A stretch of DNA of 64,000 nt from positions 33,548,934 through 33,612,933 of the forward strand of contig NC_063151.1 in NCBI RefSeq assembly GCF_020921035.1, written 5' to 3'. A program made the position numbers and the translations under genes. Shown here in pieces: positions 39,725 through 51,807 of this stretch. The notes beneath the pieces were generated by a model. It did not search any database. It had not been told where the DNA came from and worked only from the letters and a program-made list of their open reading frames with translations. Source of the stretch: Rhodamnia argentea (Eukaryota > Streptophyta > Magnoliopsida > Myrtales > Myrtaceae). Within the stretch, counting starts at the first letter, position 1. The number at the start of each line of letters is the position of its first letter.

Positions 39725-40543
39725 TATTTCCTGTTTTATATAATCTCCTTAATTCTCAGATTAATGTTCCAGCTTCCATCTAAAATGGCACTTTGCCTTT
39801 GGCAGGTAATGATGTATCTTCGGAACATTCGAAATGCGAATCTCTATGATAGTGAACGTCCAAACTTCTCATTGTCAACATTAACGAAATACAAAGGAGA
39901 GCGAAGAATTAAGAAAATTTGTGGGTCCAGTGGAAATTAAAGGAACTGGAAAACAAATATGAACATCCTATCCAGTTGAAGCCTGGTGATAAAATAGGAA
40001 TTGTTCAGTCATTTCTTGCGCCGATAAGCGACAAATCCCTCCATGCCAACCACCTGATTCTGTCATATTTATGTCCAGAGCATCATATGAAAGGATCCTT
40101 GCATGGTATGACATGCTTAATTTAAGAGAGTTTGTCTCGATCACTCTTCAAGACTTTTAATCTCTCGGTAGATCCTCAATGGATACAAGTGAAATTAACA
40201 AATTGCATTTATTACTCATAACTTAAGTACACTTCACAGTTGATAGTAAAGAATGGACACAACGTGAGGTCTCAACAACATACAAACAAGATTGGCACGA
40301 GCCCTATGTGGGCTAGGATTTGACTGGCACCTTGGCCTACATTTTCCATTATAGAATCACAAATGATAAGCTTCCTTTCAAGAAATCGGTGATAAATGCA
40401 TAATGGACCAATGATAACATTTAGGCGAAACTTTTTTTTTTTTCCAAATAACTACACTGGAATGAACATCGACTTTGCAAGTGCCTGACAAATTCAAGCT
40501 TCGCCATTGCATTTTCAATAATTGTTTCGTCATTCTTCGTCTG
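39275..40543. other. intergenic stretch between convergent genes
   Basis: Holds the 3' untranslated regions of the two converging genes and a long (TC)n tract. Open frames at 39641-39940 and 39919-40125 include a protein-like piece (ENKYEHPIQLKPGDKIGIV) that I could not assign. Confidence 0.45.
39679..39722. repeat. (TC)22 microsatellite
   Basis: About 22 uninterrupted TC units downstream of the receptor kinase gene. Confidence 0.97.
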
Positions 40544-43500
40544 CTATGCTGCAAGAGTTCCCGAAGTAACTTTCCGTTGCTCAAGAAGTTTCGAGAGAGC
40601 ATTATCAATTTGGGCAAATACATCCTCCTTTGGAGCGGCTCCATTCACCTGATTTTATTGACAAAGATTGATTTATGTAACTAGTGATATAAAGAAGTAA
40701 TGGTTGATATAAGCAAAATTCTAGCGATCCGCTATTGAAGTGACAGTGATAAGTAACATACAATACGTGATCGTAATTTGTATAATGTGTTAGTAAGTAT
40801 CAGGTAACTGGTAAACTGTGCACAGAGAGAGAGAGAGTGCCTTGATTGTTATGTCTTTATACATTGATAGCACTGCTTCGACATTTTGATGATGAGTGCG
40901 CAACCGCAACTTCACCTAGAAAAAATCAAAATGCAGAGTCAAAGAAGCATATAATGGCCCCCAAGAGATCTTTAAGATCATGGCTTCAGTTGCTTGACAG
41001 AATAGCTCTAAATATGTATCCCCTTGACCTTTTATTACATGTATATGACATACCTTTTCTTCGGTATCATCAAATCTCTGTGTCAATCTGGCAGCGATCT
41101 CTTCGGTCTCTGGAGGAGAATACTTCAAGTGATATATCCTACCAGTAACAGGATCTAACCGTCTGCCAACAACTCTTTCCACAAGAATCTCTTCAGGGAC
41201 CTAACAAACACAGTGGACATTGCATATAAGATTTACGAATTTCCCATTCTCAATCTTTTCTCATCCAACACCGAAATGGGGGATACCTAAAGTAAATTCT
41301 ACCCAGTCACCATACAGGAGCTTAAGGTCAAGCCAAAGGCTAAATGCGAAATAACAACAGAAAACAGAAACTGCAGATTCTTACTTCCAAAAGAATGAAA
41401 AGATCTGCCTGGAGCCCAAATTCTTGCAGAGCTGTGGCTTGGGATAAGCTCCTGGGGTATCCATCTAAAAGCCAACCATTTTCTAGAGAATCTGATTGCA
41501 ACAGCTGCTCCTTAACCATCTAAGGGTCGAATGTAAGGAAGCATCAGCACGAGCTATTACTGTATTTCAAAAGAATGTGCTGTCCCTACCATTAAGACTA
41601 TTTTGTCAGGTGTACTTCAAAAGAATGTGTTGTGCCTACCATTACAGTTATTTCGTCAGGGACCAATTGCCCTTTCTCCATATGCTCCTTTGCTCGCTTT
41701 CCATTTTCACTCCCAGCTGCAACTTCAGCCCGTAACAGATCCCCAGCAGCAATGTGCACCAAACCGTACTGCATATATGAGGACGACTTGATTCAATCTG
41801 CTTTTCTCACGGGCGACCCCAAAAGTGAGATAAAAGCAGTAACTAATAGAGACAATGACATTATATCATTCAAAGGGAAAAAGATACATGTTAAAAGGAA
41901 GGAGAGAATATCATGAAGTTTCCTGTAAAGTTGATATAACAACTATTGCCACTACAACTATTTATAATCCAATGGCTAGTAGCCAAAGATTCAACTACAA
42001 GTTTCTTCGCTGAGACAATATTGACAACATGCGACTGATTCAAGAACATTTCCTGCTGAAACATCTATATCACAGCTAGAGTTGAGCCATGGACGAAAAG
42101 CACAGGTAAGGAGTTAAATATCCCTCTGGTTGTTTACTCATTGGATGCTTGTAGGCATCTGATAATAAACTTTATGCTGTAGAATTACATGGCTACCCAG
42201 CAATGTTGCTGACTCTTTTATGGAGAAAATTAACTCATACGGATAAATAGACCATAAAAGTGGACAATCCACTCAAAGGTATAAAATGAAGCACAGCCGC
42301 AAGATACAAATTCACTTATTTCCATTTACCTTTTCCTTTAACAGCTAAAATTTCAAGCATCGGTCACTCTTGTCCTCTCAGTGTTTCTATACAGTACTTC
42401 TCATTCTCATACTCTCGTATTTCCATAATTAATGTTAGATTCATTTGCCTAATTTCTTCATACTACTTTATAAGGCAAGAAAAAGTTTCTCAAGTAAAAC
42501 AAGCTTAATAATAGGTCCCTTACGTTGAAGAAGATTAATAAATAAAACCAAAAGAAGCGTTCACCAAATTCCTGCTAAGGAAGGTACTGAAGTAAATTGG
42601 TCCAAGGAAACCCCTGATATCACTGCAATAAGGAGGCTCATATTGAAAATGATCTATAAAAATTAAGCTCACCTTAGAAATTGATAATCGATCATCAGCC
42701 TGACCTACTTCCTCTAATTCCTTTTCTTTACTTCTCATGAAAGAATGAAATAGGGGATTGCTTCGAAATGTATGATTGAGCATTCCACCACAACTAGATA
42801 AGTGTGACATGAGAATCTTTCAGTTTATTTTCCATTTCACTTATTATCAAAAGTTCTCAAAGGAAACGCAAACTCAGATCCCAGAAGCAGATCATGAGGA
42901 GAAAAGAACTTAGACAAACATAATTCACCATGGCCATTATCTCGACCAGTTTAAGAGAATATTCTCTGATAAAGGAGAAACAAACTTGACAGCGCTTAAA
43001 AAAACAGCTTTTCTTGCTTTCTTTGGAAACACAATTCAATTATGTATGCAGCTGCCAAGTTCATACTTGATTAATGAAATCAGATGGTAGAAACTGTCAA
43101 CTATGCATGGTAAATTAAGAAAGGAAGAAGAAGATATATAGAGACCTATGAGTACTTGGAGATGGCCACCCGTGTATGCTCAATGGTCAGTATCACCGGT
43201 TCAGCATGTCATAACAAGAGACTGCAAGGTTATTCACACTTCATTTGATGCTTAGAGGCGAATCCAGACTAAGCACTGATACTGCAAAAAGATTCCGTGG
43301 TGGAAAAATAGAGCCAGCATTCGTGGCTTTTAAAGAGTCATGCTAAACTTACTGCACGAACCAACTAAACTAGTGGAATTCAAAAAATTCTTGGGACGGA
43401 GTGTATCACCGCCGAGTCTCCAGCTCAGTTAACCATAATCCAGATCAGCTCTTTAGATCATTGAGCATCATTTTTCCCCTTTTCGTAGTAAAATTCGATT

Positions 43501-44056
43501 AAATGGAACAATATCACGTGCACGACATATTACCGAACACATAAAATGCAACAGGATTCGCGAAAAGAGAAAGTCACCCAACAACGATCAAGAAGAGCTC
43601 AGCCAAAGAAAAATTCATACTTTCTTAGTAATGAGCTCACATTGAGTCCCTTTACCCGAAGCGGGCGCTCCAGATATCATTATCCTCAATGGGTCGGGCT
43701 TGGCCATCGCAACCAACTGCCACACAAAGCAAAAGATGGAAAATTTTCAAAACAGAAACAGCACAGATTCTCAGCACTCACATCTTCAGACATCAGGAAT
43801 AGGCTTTTCACGACCTCAGACTATAGCCCTCAATTGAATCGCTTCAGCTTACCGCGAGTTTGGAACGTCGTGCGAAAGGGGCGTTCTTGGTAGGGGACGC
43901 ATGGAAACGACGAGTTGGGGCGATATCTTTACCGAGAAAATGCAAACTGGAGGAGAAAATCTTGCAGGAATTCGAAGGAGAATGACGAGTAAGAGAGTGA
44001 GTACAGGGCTCTGGCTTGGCTACTACTAGCATGTGCCCAGAGCAAGCCATTGCCAT
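40544..44056 (-). CDS. AMK2: chloroplast adenylate kinase, AMK2 type; one-base deletion in exon 3
   Basis: Adenylate kinase (ATP + AMP to 2 ADP), matching the plastid enzyme AMK2 (At5g47840). Seven exons: 44056-43853, 43716-43621, 41768-41641, 41519-41385, 41200-41054, 40915-40841 and 40648-40544. Motifs: a transit-like N-terminus (1-70), P-loop [10 protein letters not shown] near 84, [36 protein letters not shown] with [10 protein letters not shown] (LID), and QRFDDTEEK. Intact, it would be about 296 residues. Exon 3 is 128 bp where the family frame needs 129: one base is missing near 41699 (in the GSENG/RAKEHM region), shifting the frame until the next exon. All else looks functional, so a sequencing error or a recent mutation is likely. 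The last intron has a GC donor (40840-40839). A (GA)n tract touches the start codon. Confidence 0.9.
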
Positions 44057-44077
44057 CTCTCTCTCTCTCTCTCTCTC
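44057..44077. repeat. (TC)n tract beside the AMK2 start codon
   Basis: About 10 TC units, read as (GA)n in the AMK2 5' leader. GA repeats in plant leaders can bind BPC/GAGA factors. That role is not shown by the sequence. Confidence 0.9.
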
Positions 44078-44404
44078 AGACAGAGGGAAGAAGAAGTTGA
44101 AGTTGTCTGTATTACCTCGCCATGTCTCGGGGGAATGGAAGAGGATATTCTCGGAGTTGGCGAGTGGCGATGGTAGCAAGTACTAGTAGGGATTACCTTC
44201 CACCGGTAATCAAATTGATCTTGACAAACCTCCCTAAATTATCTTCAGTCGAGGAAGGAAGGAAGGAATCAAAAGATGAAAAAGAAAACACTCTTCCTCT
44301 CCTCATAATTTTATTTTAATTCTTTATCATATGTCGTGCAAATTTTCATTTGCATTTTTTCCTCATTTTCCTCGCACAGCATAAACCAACCTTAGCAATC
44401 CAGT

Positions 44405-44640
44405 AAAATTAAATAATGAATTTGCTTAAATGGTAAGCGTGCTGTTCTATTTCGTTCAAAATTTGGGTTTGAATCCCCATGCTTGCGCATTCTCTTGGAT
44501 CAACTCGGAGCATAAATATATGTGTTTTCGATAATTGCTTGGTGTGTATGGTATAAGTAAGCAACCACTTGCAATGGGATTAATCGGATGTTCAAAGAAT
44601 CTCGAACACCCATTGATAATAAAAACAAACAAAAGAACTA
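44405..44640 (+). mobile_element. possible tRNA-derived SINE
   Basis: Box-A-like tggtaagcgtg (about 44431) and box-B-like gggtttgaatcccc (44465-44478) are spaced as in a tRNA gene. The sequence continues past the tRNA-like part into unrelated AT-rich sequence. No cloverleaf can be drawn, so it is not a working tRNA. Ends are approximate. Confidence 0.35.
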
Positions 44641-45454
44641 TCTAGTGAATTCTTCGGTTGAGATTGAGCCCTATTTGAAAAATGTCACTTGTAATTCGCA
44701 AATAGGAAAATCTTGAATCAGATACTAAATTTATGTGCCGGGGTGAGCTTATCTATCCAATTATGCACCCGTCATATAAAAAATTTATCTTGAAAGGAAA
44801 ATAATTAATTTTCGTGCTTCTGGCCTATCTCCGAAGAACGAATTATCCTACGACAGAAGAGAGAGAAATTCTATGATGGTAATCCCGGGCAGCACGCCTT
44901 CGGGATAGAGTCTCACTGATTCATAGCGAAAATCTAACACCCTAAGAAGTCGCCCGCCACATGTCTAATGAATGAAGTCAATTTCAGCTAAGAGTTCACC
45001 AACCTGAGTCGGACGTAAAGCGTCGAAACCGCTGAAAACAAAGTGATGGACGAACCAAAGGGGAGAATTTACTCTGGCTCGAGAAGATAAAATAGAAGAT
45101 ATATATATATATATATATGTTGTTCTAAGCCACGTCAACGTTAGGGCACTGCTCAGTTGGATTAGACAATTCAAAGCATGTCCAAACACACACCACGTCA
45201 TGTCGTTTCTGTGAATGAAGTCGAATCTATGTCAGTAGCCACAAAGAAAGGGGGAAGACAAGTCAACCTGAAATGGCATGTTATTAAGTGTAGTATAGAT
45301 AGGTCAAAGAGATTAGTTCAGGCAGTAGAGAAATGACAATTAGGTTGCCTTCTAGCATCTACGGGCTCTAATACATGAATAGATTAGCCTAGAGTGAGAA
45401 TAGAAACGGCAGGAGAGCACTAGGAGTGCTGATATTTGTGCACGGCGCTCACTT

Positions 45455-46125
45455 TAAGATCGATATTTTTTTTTAGATTACTTAAATGTCAATTTTTTTT
45501 AAAAAAAAAAGTTATTTCAATGCCAACTCCGATGAGTTTCATCGAAAATCTAACAATGCATCTACATGGCTCGCCGAAACTTCCAAGTCAATAGTTAAAA
45601 AAAAGTTAAAAGTTAAAAAAACTAAAAAATAGCTAAAAAAGCTAAAAAAAAACCTTTGTGTTGCAGCGGTTAGGGCTTGGAAACCCTCGTCATCGCCGCC
45701 GCCCACCATTGTTGCCGACGAGGGTAGGGGATGGCTGGCCGGGAGTCACCGAGTGGTCGACGAAGGTGGGTGGCGGCGGCGGCTACAACAAATCAATTTC
45801 CTTTTTTTTTTTTATAGATATTTAGCTAATTTTTTAAATTTAATTTAATTTTTCAAAAATATTTTAGCTTATTTTGTAAAAAGATATTACACACGGTGTC
45901 CACTAACTTTTTTTTAAAAAAAATTCACATTATATTAAAAAATAAAAATAAAAAAATGCCACACGTCTTGTTTGGCCAGAATTAATACTTGACTGATTTT
46001 TTTTTCGCGAAATTGGCACTAAAGTAATCGTTTTTTCTTCGATTTGACACTTAAATAATTAAAAAAATATATATTGACACTAAAGTGTAAGCCGTATAAA
46101 AATATTGACACTCTAGGTGTCTTTT
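45455..46125. mobile_element. inverted-repeat element with GC-rich core
   Basis: The left part (gctcactttaagatcgatattt...) is roughly mirrored by the right part (...aatattgacac and actaaagtgtaagcc). AT-rich arms flank a GC-rich core at about 45665-45785 (cgtcatcgccgccgcccacc..., ggtggcggcggcggct). No target duplication could be fixed, so the boundaries are approximate. Confidence 0.45.
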
Positions 46126-46743
46126 TGCCAAATAGAAACAAAATTGTCATTCATGATCCAATTTTGAAACGAATTTCATCAAATATAGATTGGGAATAGA
46201 AAAGACATTCCATCCACGGGAACGGTTTGATTAGTCATTGAACAAGATCATGTAAGAATTTCGGTGGACAAAAGAATTAACGGCCAGATTTTGAGAGTAT
46301 TTCAATAGCAAGTCCGATCGCTCTCCGCGGGTTTGGTCCAAATCTTAGCGCGGCCAACACTCGGCGCTTTGCATGCCTTTCCACAGAAGAAGAGATTATA
46401 AGCTCTAATTAAAAAAAGAAGGAACGGTATACAAACTCTAACTTACAGCTAAAATTGAAGGCCACAAAACAGAAGCGAACCTTAGAGCTAAATTAATCAA
46501 ATTGATTATGCACATTTACATAGTATAAATGCCGGCTAGATTCGTCACACTAAACAGCCTACACGATGTCCGCTCGAAGCTTTAACATTCATTCGCCGCT
46601 ACAGGGAAAGAAACGCGGTACAATAGAACTCAGCCCCTCTGTATATGTACCTCGATGGCCTTGGATGAATTAGAATTAAATGACCGGATGGCTCCAACCA
46701 TCTAGGATAAAGACTAGAAAAGTAAGGCACCACATAGTTCTAG

Positions 46744-49700
46744 TTACGGAATTTGGGCAATTTCCACCAAAATTTTGTGCAGCGACTGAGGCTTTGAGAA
46801 GAAGGGGCAGTGATCGCTGCCCTTGATCTTGAAGACGCCTTCTGGAGGGTTTTCTCGCACCAGCTTCTCTTGCACATCCGGAGAAAGGGCACGATCATCC
46901 AGCGTCTGGACATAAAACCGATGGCAACGCCCATACTTTTCGGGGGACAATGATAATTCTTGCATTATAGGCCCAAGCGGAATAGGTCTCATCGAAACCA
47001 TGGCCAACGCAACATCCTGAAAAGAATGTTCATTCAAAAACAGTTAGACCAAGCATGCACTAAGCAGAATTATCAGTAACAATTGCAAGATTAATGGGAG
47101 TCACATAGTCAATAATCCAGGGGGGGTCTAGCGCAAATAAACAATTCTGCTATGTTCGTGCTTGATATGGCAAACCAAGTTTATAAACATAGCTCTGTAC
47201 AGAGGCATGAGAGCAATTAAAATCCACAGCAGTTTTACATACCACTCAAAATGGCTCATGAAGAAACAGACTGATGAATTATAAAATTAAACTGTGCTTT
47301 GATTAGGCAAAAGTGAGTGCAAAAGTTTAAACCTCAAGCAGATTTCAAACAAAGACTTTGATCACAATAGTAATAGTTCATCCACTGTAAGAAACAGTCT
47401 TCAGCCAGGAAACTTTTAAAACAAAAGCTAATTTGATTAGGATTAGTAAGCATGAGTCTTGTCTATATATAGATGCTGGTAAACCACAAAGCGAATACTC
47501 TGGAGCTTGCAAGGAAGGAGACATCAAGACACTTCCTATTCAGTTCTCATTGGCCAGAAGTTATACCATGTCATCTGAGAAGAATTGCACTTATGGAGTG
47601 TAACTGATGGTAGGTACGGATTGGTCAGTGGGAGTTCAAAAATTGGAGATCTGCTAGCAATCTTTCGATTTACTTTTGGAGAGTCAAGGATAAGCAAAGG
47701 AGTAAATGATGCAAGCACAAAACTAGGAAGTAGAGGAAGGGATGACTCAATTTGGTGGAGGTCAGCAAGAGGCCACAAATACACTGGAGTCTTTATATTA
47801 GTTCTTAAATAGTCAAATGGATTATATAACGGAAATTCCTTATCTCAGGTTAATGAAGATTTCTGCCCATCTATTTTTTCCTCTTTGGAAGGTGTTAAAC
47901 ATCCCGTAATATATTTTTACTGATTTTGTTCTTGGATTAAGATCTTATGGATATGACTTTGCTGATAGTAATAGACTATACGTTAATTGGGCCGCAGAAG
48001 AGGCCATGGGAGACATAAGTCTGCATGTGGAAACACCTTAAAGTACAAGGAAAATTCTGTAACTCATTTTTCCGACAGTATTTGTTGGTCTGGAGTCAGG
48101 ACAGGGAAAAATAGAAAACGTGAACGGAAGGATTAGCCACATACAAACACTAGTCCCTTACTGCATGATCACAAGTAAAGCCTTATCATAGAACCAGACA
48201 AGTGCAAATAAAAATTGTACGGGTCAATCTGATCAGGGATAGGAGGTGGAAACAGAGTGAACAATAAGAAACATTATGAATCCCCCAAATAATGCCCCGT
48301 TCTTATTTCTCCAGGTCAAAGAGAGACAGAACTCTCTTCTTCCCCCATAAGCTCATGAAAGCAATGGGAACATGTTTTTCTTCTTCCTCCCTAAGCTCAC
48401 CAGTTTTTGGGCTGTTAATTACCATAATATGCATAAGCACCGTAAGTCATCTAAAGTAAATACAGTAACAAAGTCAATGAGGCACCCCTCCCTCCCTTCC
48501 TCCCTCTCTAACCCCCCCCTCCTCCTCTTTTCTCTCTCACAAGCACAGAAGCATACTGAAAAACATGCCTGAGCGTGCACGCACTGAAAAGAATGATAAC
48601 AAAACTCAGCAATATATCCTTGCTATTTTTCTGGTGTTGTCAGGTTTCAGCAGCAATATTTCCTTGTTGTTTTTCTGCTCTTTTGGGGTCTGGGAATTGA
48701 GACAAAGACCCAGCGTGTACATTTACTATACACTGCAGTAGCTCACTAGTGTGCGGCAACTTCTTTTAGTGAGATGCATAAAAGAATGGGCTCTCCTTTA
48801 ATATAACGCCCAAAAGTGCTTCCAAGAATGAAACTAACCTTAGCAGGGGATTGATTAAAGTATAAACCCTTCATTTGATTTTTCTCAAACTGAAATCCTG
48901 TAGGAGTCTTGTCCTTTCCGTTCCCATGTATTAAGTACTTCGATTCTTGCATAAAGATTTCTGCAGAACCAAGCTGCATGCAACATCCAATCACAATGTT
49001 ACAAATTGTACGAAACAAAGCACGAGACAACACAGCAAGAGAACCATGAATACACCGAGTTAGGAGGAGCAAAAATTGCATATTAATTGATAAAAAGTTA
49101 ATAAAATTAGAAGAATTGAAAGGAAAAATTTTGTTGAATCTTCAACAGATAAGGCTGAAACAAGTGGCAATCATCATCTGCGGAGCAAAGACATACAATA
49201 TAACTCATCAGGGAGGTTCCCCTTGCCCCTATGAACCATATTGGTGCATACCTCTTCAGCAAATACATCAAAAGGTCTCTGACCATTAGCCACCATTGTA
49301 CCACAAATATAAATGGCTTTAGAAATCTTTTCTGGGAATTGCTCCAAAGCATAAGAAACACATGCACCACCAATGCTGTGACCAACCAATATTACCTGCA
49401 TGAAGCAACAGTATCACTCTTTTACCTGGAAAAAGAAGAAAGAAGGTTGTTCAGGACATAAACCTAATGATGCATCTTTAGACCTTTTCATCCTCTGGAA
49501 GGTTCTGCAGATAGTCACTCAGTGGTTTCGAATATTCTGCCAGCGTGCAGACACTATTAGTATCAGTTGCATCGATACCAGATCCTGTGAGATCGATGGC
49601 TGTAGGGATGAGTCCCACTTCCTCTAAAAGAACTATCGTCTTGTACCAGCACCAAGCTCCAAACCCTTCTCCATGTATCAGGACAAATTTCTTCCATTTT

Positions 49701-50955
49701 ACTCCTTCCAGAAAGTCTGCTACCTGTGTAAGGACATTCCAGTTACATCTATATTTATTTTCCTTTTCACATGATCAAAACAAAGAAAGAATCGAAATTT
49801 ACGCAAGGTGTAGCAGCTAAAACATGTTTTGCCAGATAATGGAACCTCTGCTCAATATTTTTCATACTCTAGAATAATGTAAAGCTAGTTCAAAGCATCT
49901 TTCATTAGTTGCATCAAGCCATGTCCCAGTGCAGCTCAGTTACATATGAAGAACAGAAGAGGAAGTATAAACCATGCAACTGAAGTTTGGGCCTTTCGAC
50001 CAAAAAAAAAAAAAGTTTGGGCCTAAAGACATAATCAAGCACAAATCACACAACCCCAAGGGAAAAAAAACCACGAATTGAATACAAAAATGTAGTATAC
50101 GTAAATAAATAAATAAATAAATAATCAGTACTTTTCCTGCAAATTTTTACTTTGCATCTTGCTTTACTTAAAGAAAGAGTCAAAGAAAATATAAGAAAAA
50201 TGCAGTGTCGACTTAGGGTTGAGCTGTCTAGATTCACACTGCTGACGCTTTACTCAAAAGATCGGAAACTTTCTCGTGACTAATCACACATGATTGGTCC
50301 CACAATTTCTGCTCAGGAAAAAGGGGGCAAAAAGGAAAGCAGATCATCTTCTCTTCAAAAGCTTCACACAGCAGCAGACAAAGTACGATATAAAAAAAAA
50401 TGGAGGAAAGCGAGTGTGGATCAATCATTGCACTTTCTGAAGCTCTGAAAGAAGAAAGACGATGTCTTTCCTCCTTTTGTTTCTGCGACTCCCCATTTTC
50501 CGCGCAAAGGCATCGTTCCGGAACTCAGCACCTGACCATTGACCGGTTACTGACTCTAATTGAATTGACCACTACCAGCCCTACTGCTATCGCTAAACTT
50601 TCAGATCTTACTCGCAAAAGCTCAATTCGCACAAGATCCACTCAGAAACGAGCAAAAATTCAACAAAAAGAAACATTCGACTCGAACTCGAAATCGAACT
50701 CACCGGCTTCCCATTGGGGGATTGATCGGAGAGGGGGCGTCTGCGGGAGCTGGTGTTGCCGTTGATGCGGCGGGACATGGATCCGTCAAACCTCTGAGAC
50801 TGATGCAGGGCCATGGAGAGAGCCTGGCGATGGAGGAGCTCCTCCTCCACCACCAGCTTCCTCTGGGACCGACCGGTGGCCATCCGCTTGCTCCGAGACA
50901 CATTCCCGCCCTCACTGGCGTCCTTCTTCGTCATGCACACGAACCGATTCCCCAT
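46744..50955 (-). CDS. putative methylesterase, MES11-like
   Basis: Alpha/beta hydrolase of the plant methylesterase (MES, SABP2-like) family. Members hydrolyse methyl esters of hormones such as methyl-IAA, -salicylate and -jasmonate. Five exons: 50955-50704, 49723-49484, 49395-49252, 48973-48839 and 47016-46744, all GT-AG, giving 347 residues. Residues 1-84 form a basic, low-complexity extension (MGNRFVCMTKKD...) as in the MES11-15 subgroup. The hydrolase core starts near 85 (KKFVLIHGEGFGAWCWYK). The triad is present: Ser171 in GHSIGG, His326 in GSDHCPFFSKP, and Asp298 in TLDDRAL as a likely partner. Some MES11-group members are reported to lack the serine, so its retention suggests an active enzyme. 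The N-terminal MG...C could mark acylation instead of plastid import; this is uncertain. The substrate cannot be told from sequence. Confidence 0.92.
50103..50123. repeat. (AAAT)n microsatellite
   Basis: About five AAAT units in intron 1 of the methylesterase gene. Confidence 0.85.
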
Positions 50956-51807
50956 GCTTCTCCTCCTCCTCTTCCTTCTTCGAGGGAGCGAGACTGCGAC
51001 GACGGGAGCTCCGGAGCTCCGGAGCGGAGAAAAGCCCTTCACGAGCGCTCCCCGGAAAGAGGAGCAACGGCAGAGGAGGAGGGGAGGAGCATTTGACTTT
51101 TCTCGCGGGGGGCAGGTGATGCTGATAATGAGCGTGCGAAACGCGGAGAGAGGAGATGACGACGAACTGTCTAAATACTCTGCTCTGCTCCTTCAGTTTT
51201 CCTCCTCAAATTCTGGTTTTTGTTTTCTCTCTCGAGAGTGTAGGAGTTTTCTGCGATTCAACCAAAATTCATAGACGGACGTTTGTTGCGGATTTTATTA
51301 ACTGAATATTTATCAAGTAACCAATTAAGAATAATTTATAATTATTTTATAAGTAATTAAATTATTTCACGTGAAATATACTTGATGAAATTATCTCGAA
51401 ACACTGATAAGCAATATCCACAATAAATTAATCCATTTATTTCTTGTGTGCACGGTCCAATGTTGGGGATCGGGATCGCCTAACATTGAGATTTCCATAA
51501 CATGCGTAACATTACTCAAATCGGATCATTCAAATAAAAACAGACAACCTAATTTGAGCCACATTTAGGATTCAAAATTTCTCAAACCCCAAAAAAATTC
51601 CCTCTCACATTTTTTTCTCTTCCTTTCAATACATGACGTGGCTCAAATCAATCTATCCATTTTCATTTGGACGGCCTGATTTGAGTAATGTCATGGAAAT
51701 CTCAATATTAGATGATCCAAATCCCAATTTTGGATACATAGCAAATCATTGCAAAATTGGCTATATTGCGAATCAAAACAAATTAAAATTTGAGTCCTAA
51801 TTTAACG
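50956..51807. other. 5' flank of the methylesterase gene
   Basis: GC-rich leader to about 51250, then AT-rich flank. Short mirrored passages around 51490-51720 (cctaacattgagatttcc / ggaaatctcaatattag, and cggatcattcaaat / atttggacggcctga) suggest another small inverted-repeat element, not delimited. Open frames on both strands at 50700-51270 are shadows of methylesterase exon 1. Confidence 0.5.

Larger units (their letters stand above)
44078..46743. other. intergenic repeat-rich stretch
   Basis: Contains a possible tRNA-derived SINE (44405-44640), an (AT)n run at 45099-45118, and an inverted-repeat element with a GC-rich core (about 45455-46125). AT-rich sequence follows to the 3' end of the methylesterase gene. 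No coding region is recognised. Confidence 0.5.

Noticed and set aside
50700-51274. Long plus-strand open frames over the methylesterase start
   Set aside because: They are antisense shadows of GC-rich exon 1 and its leader.
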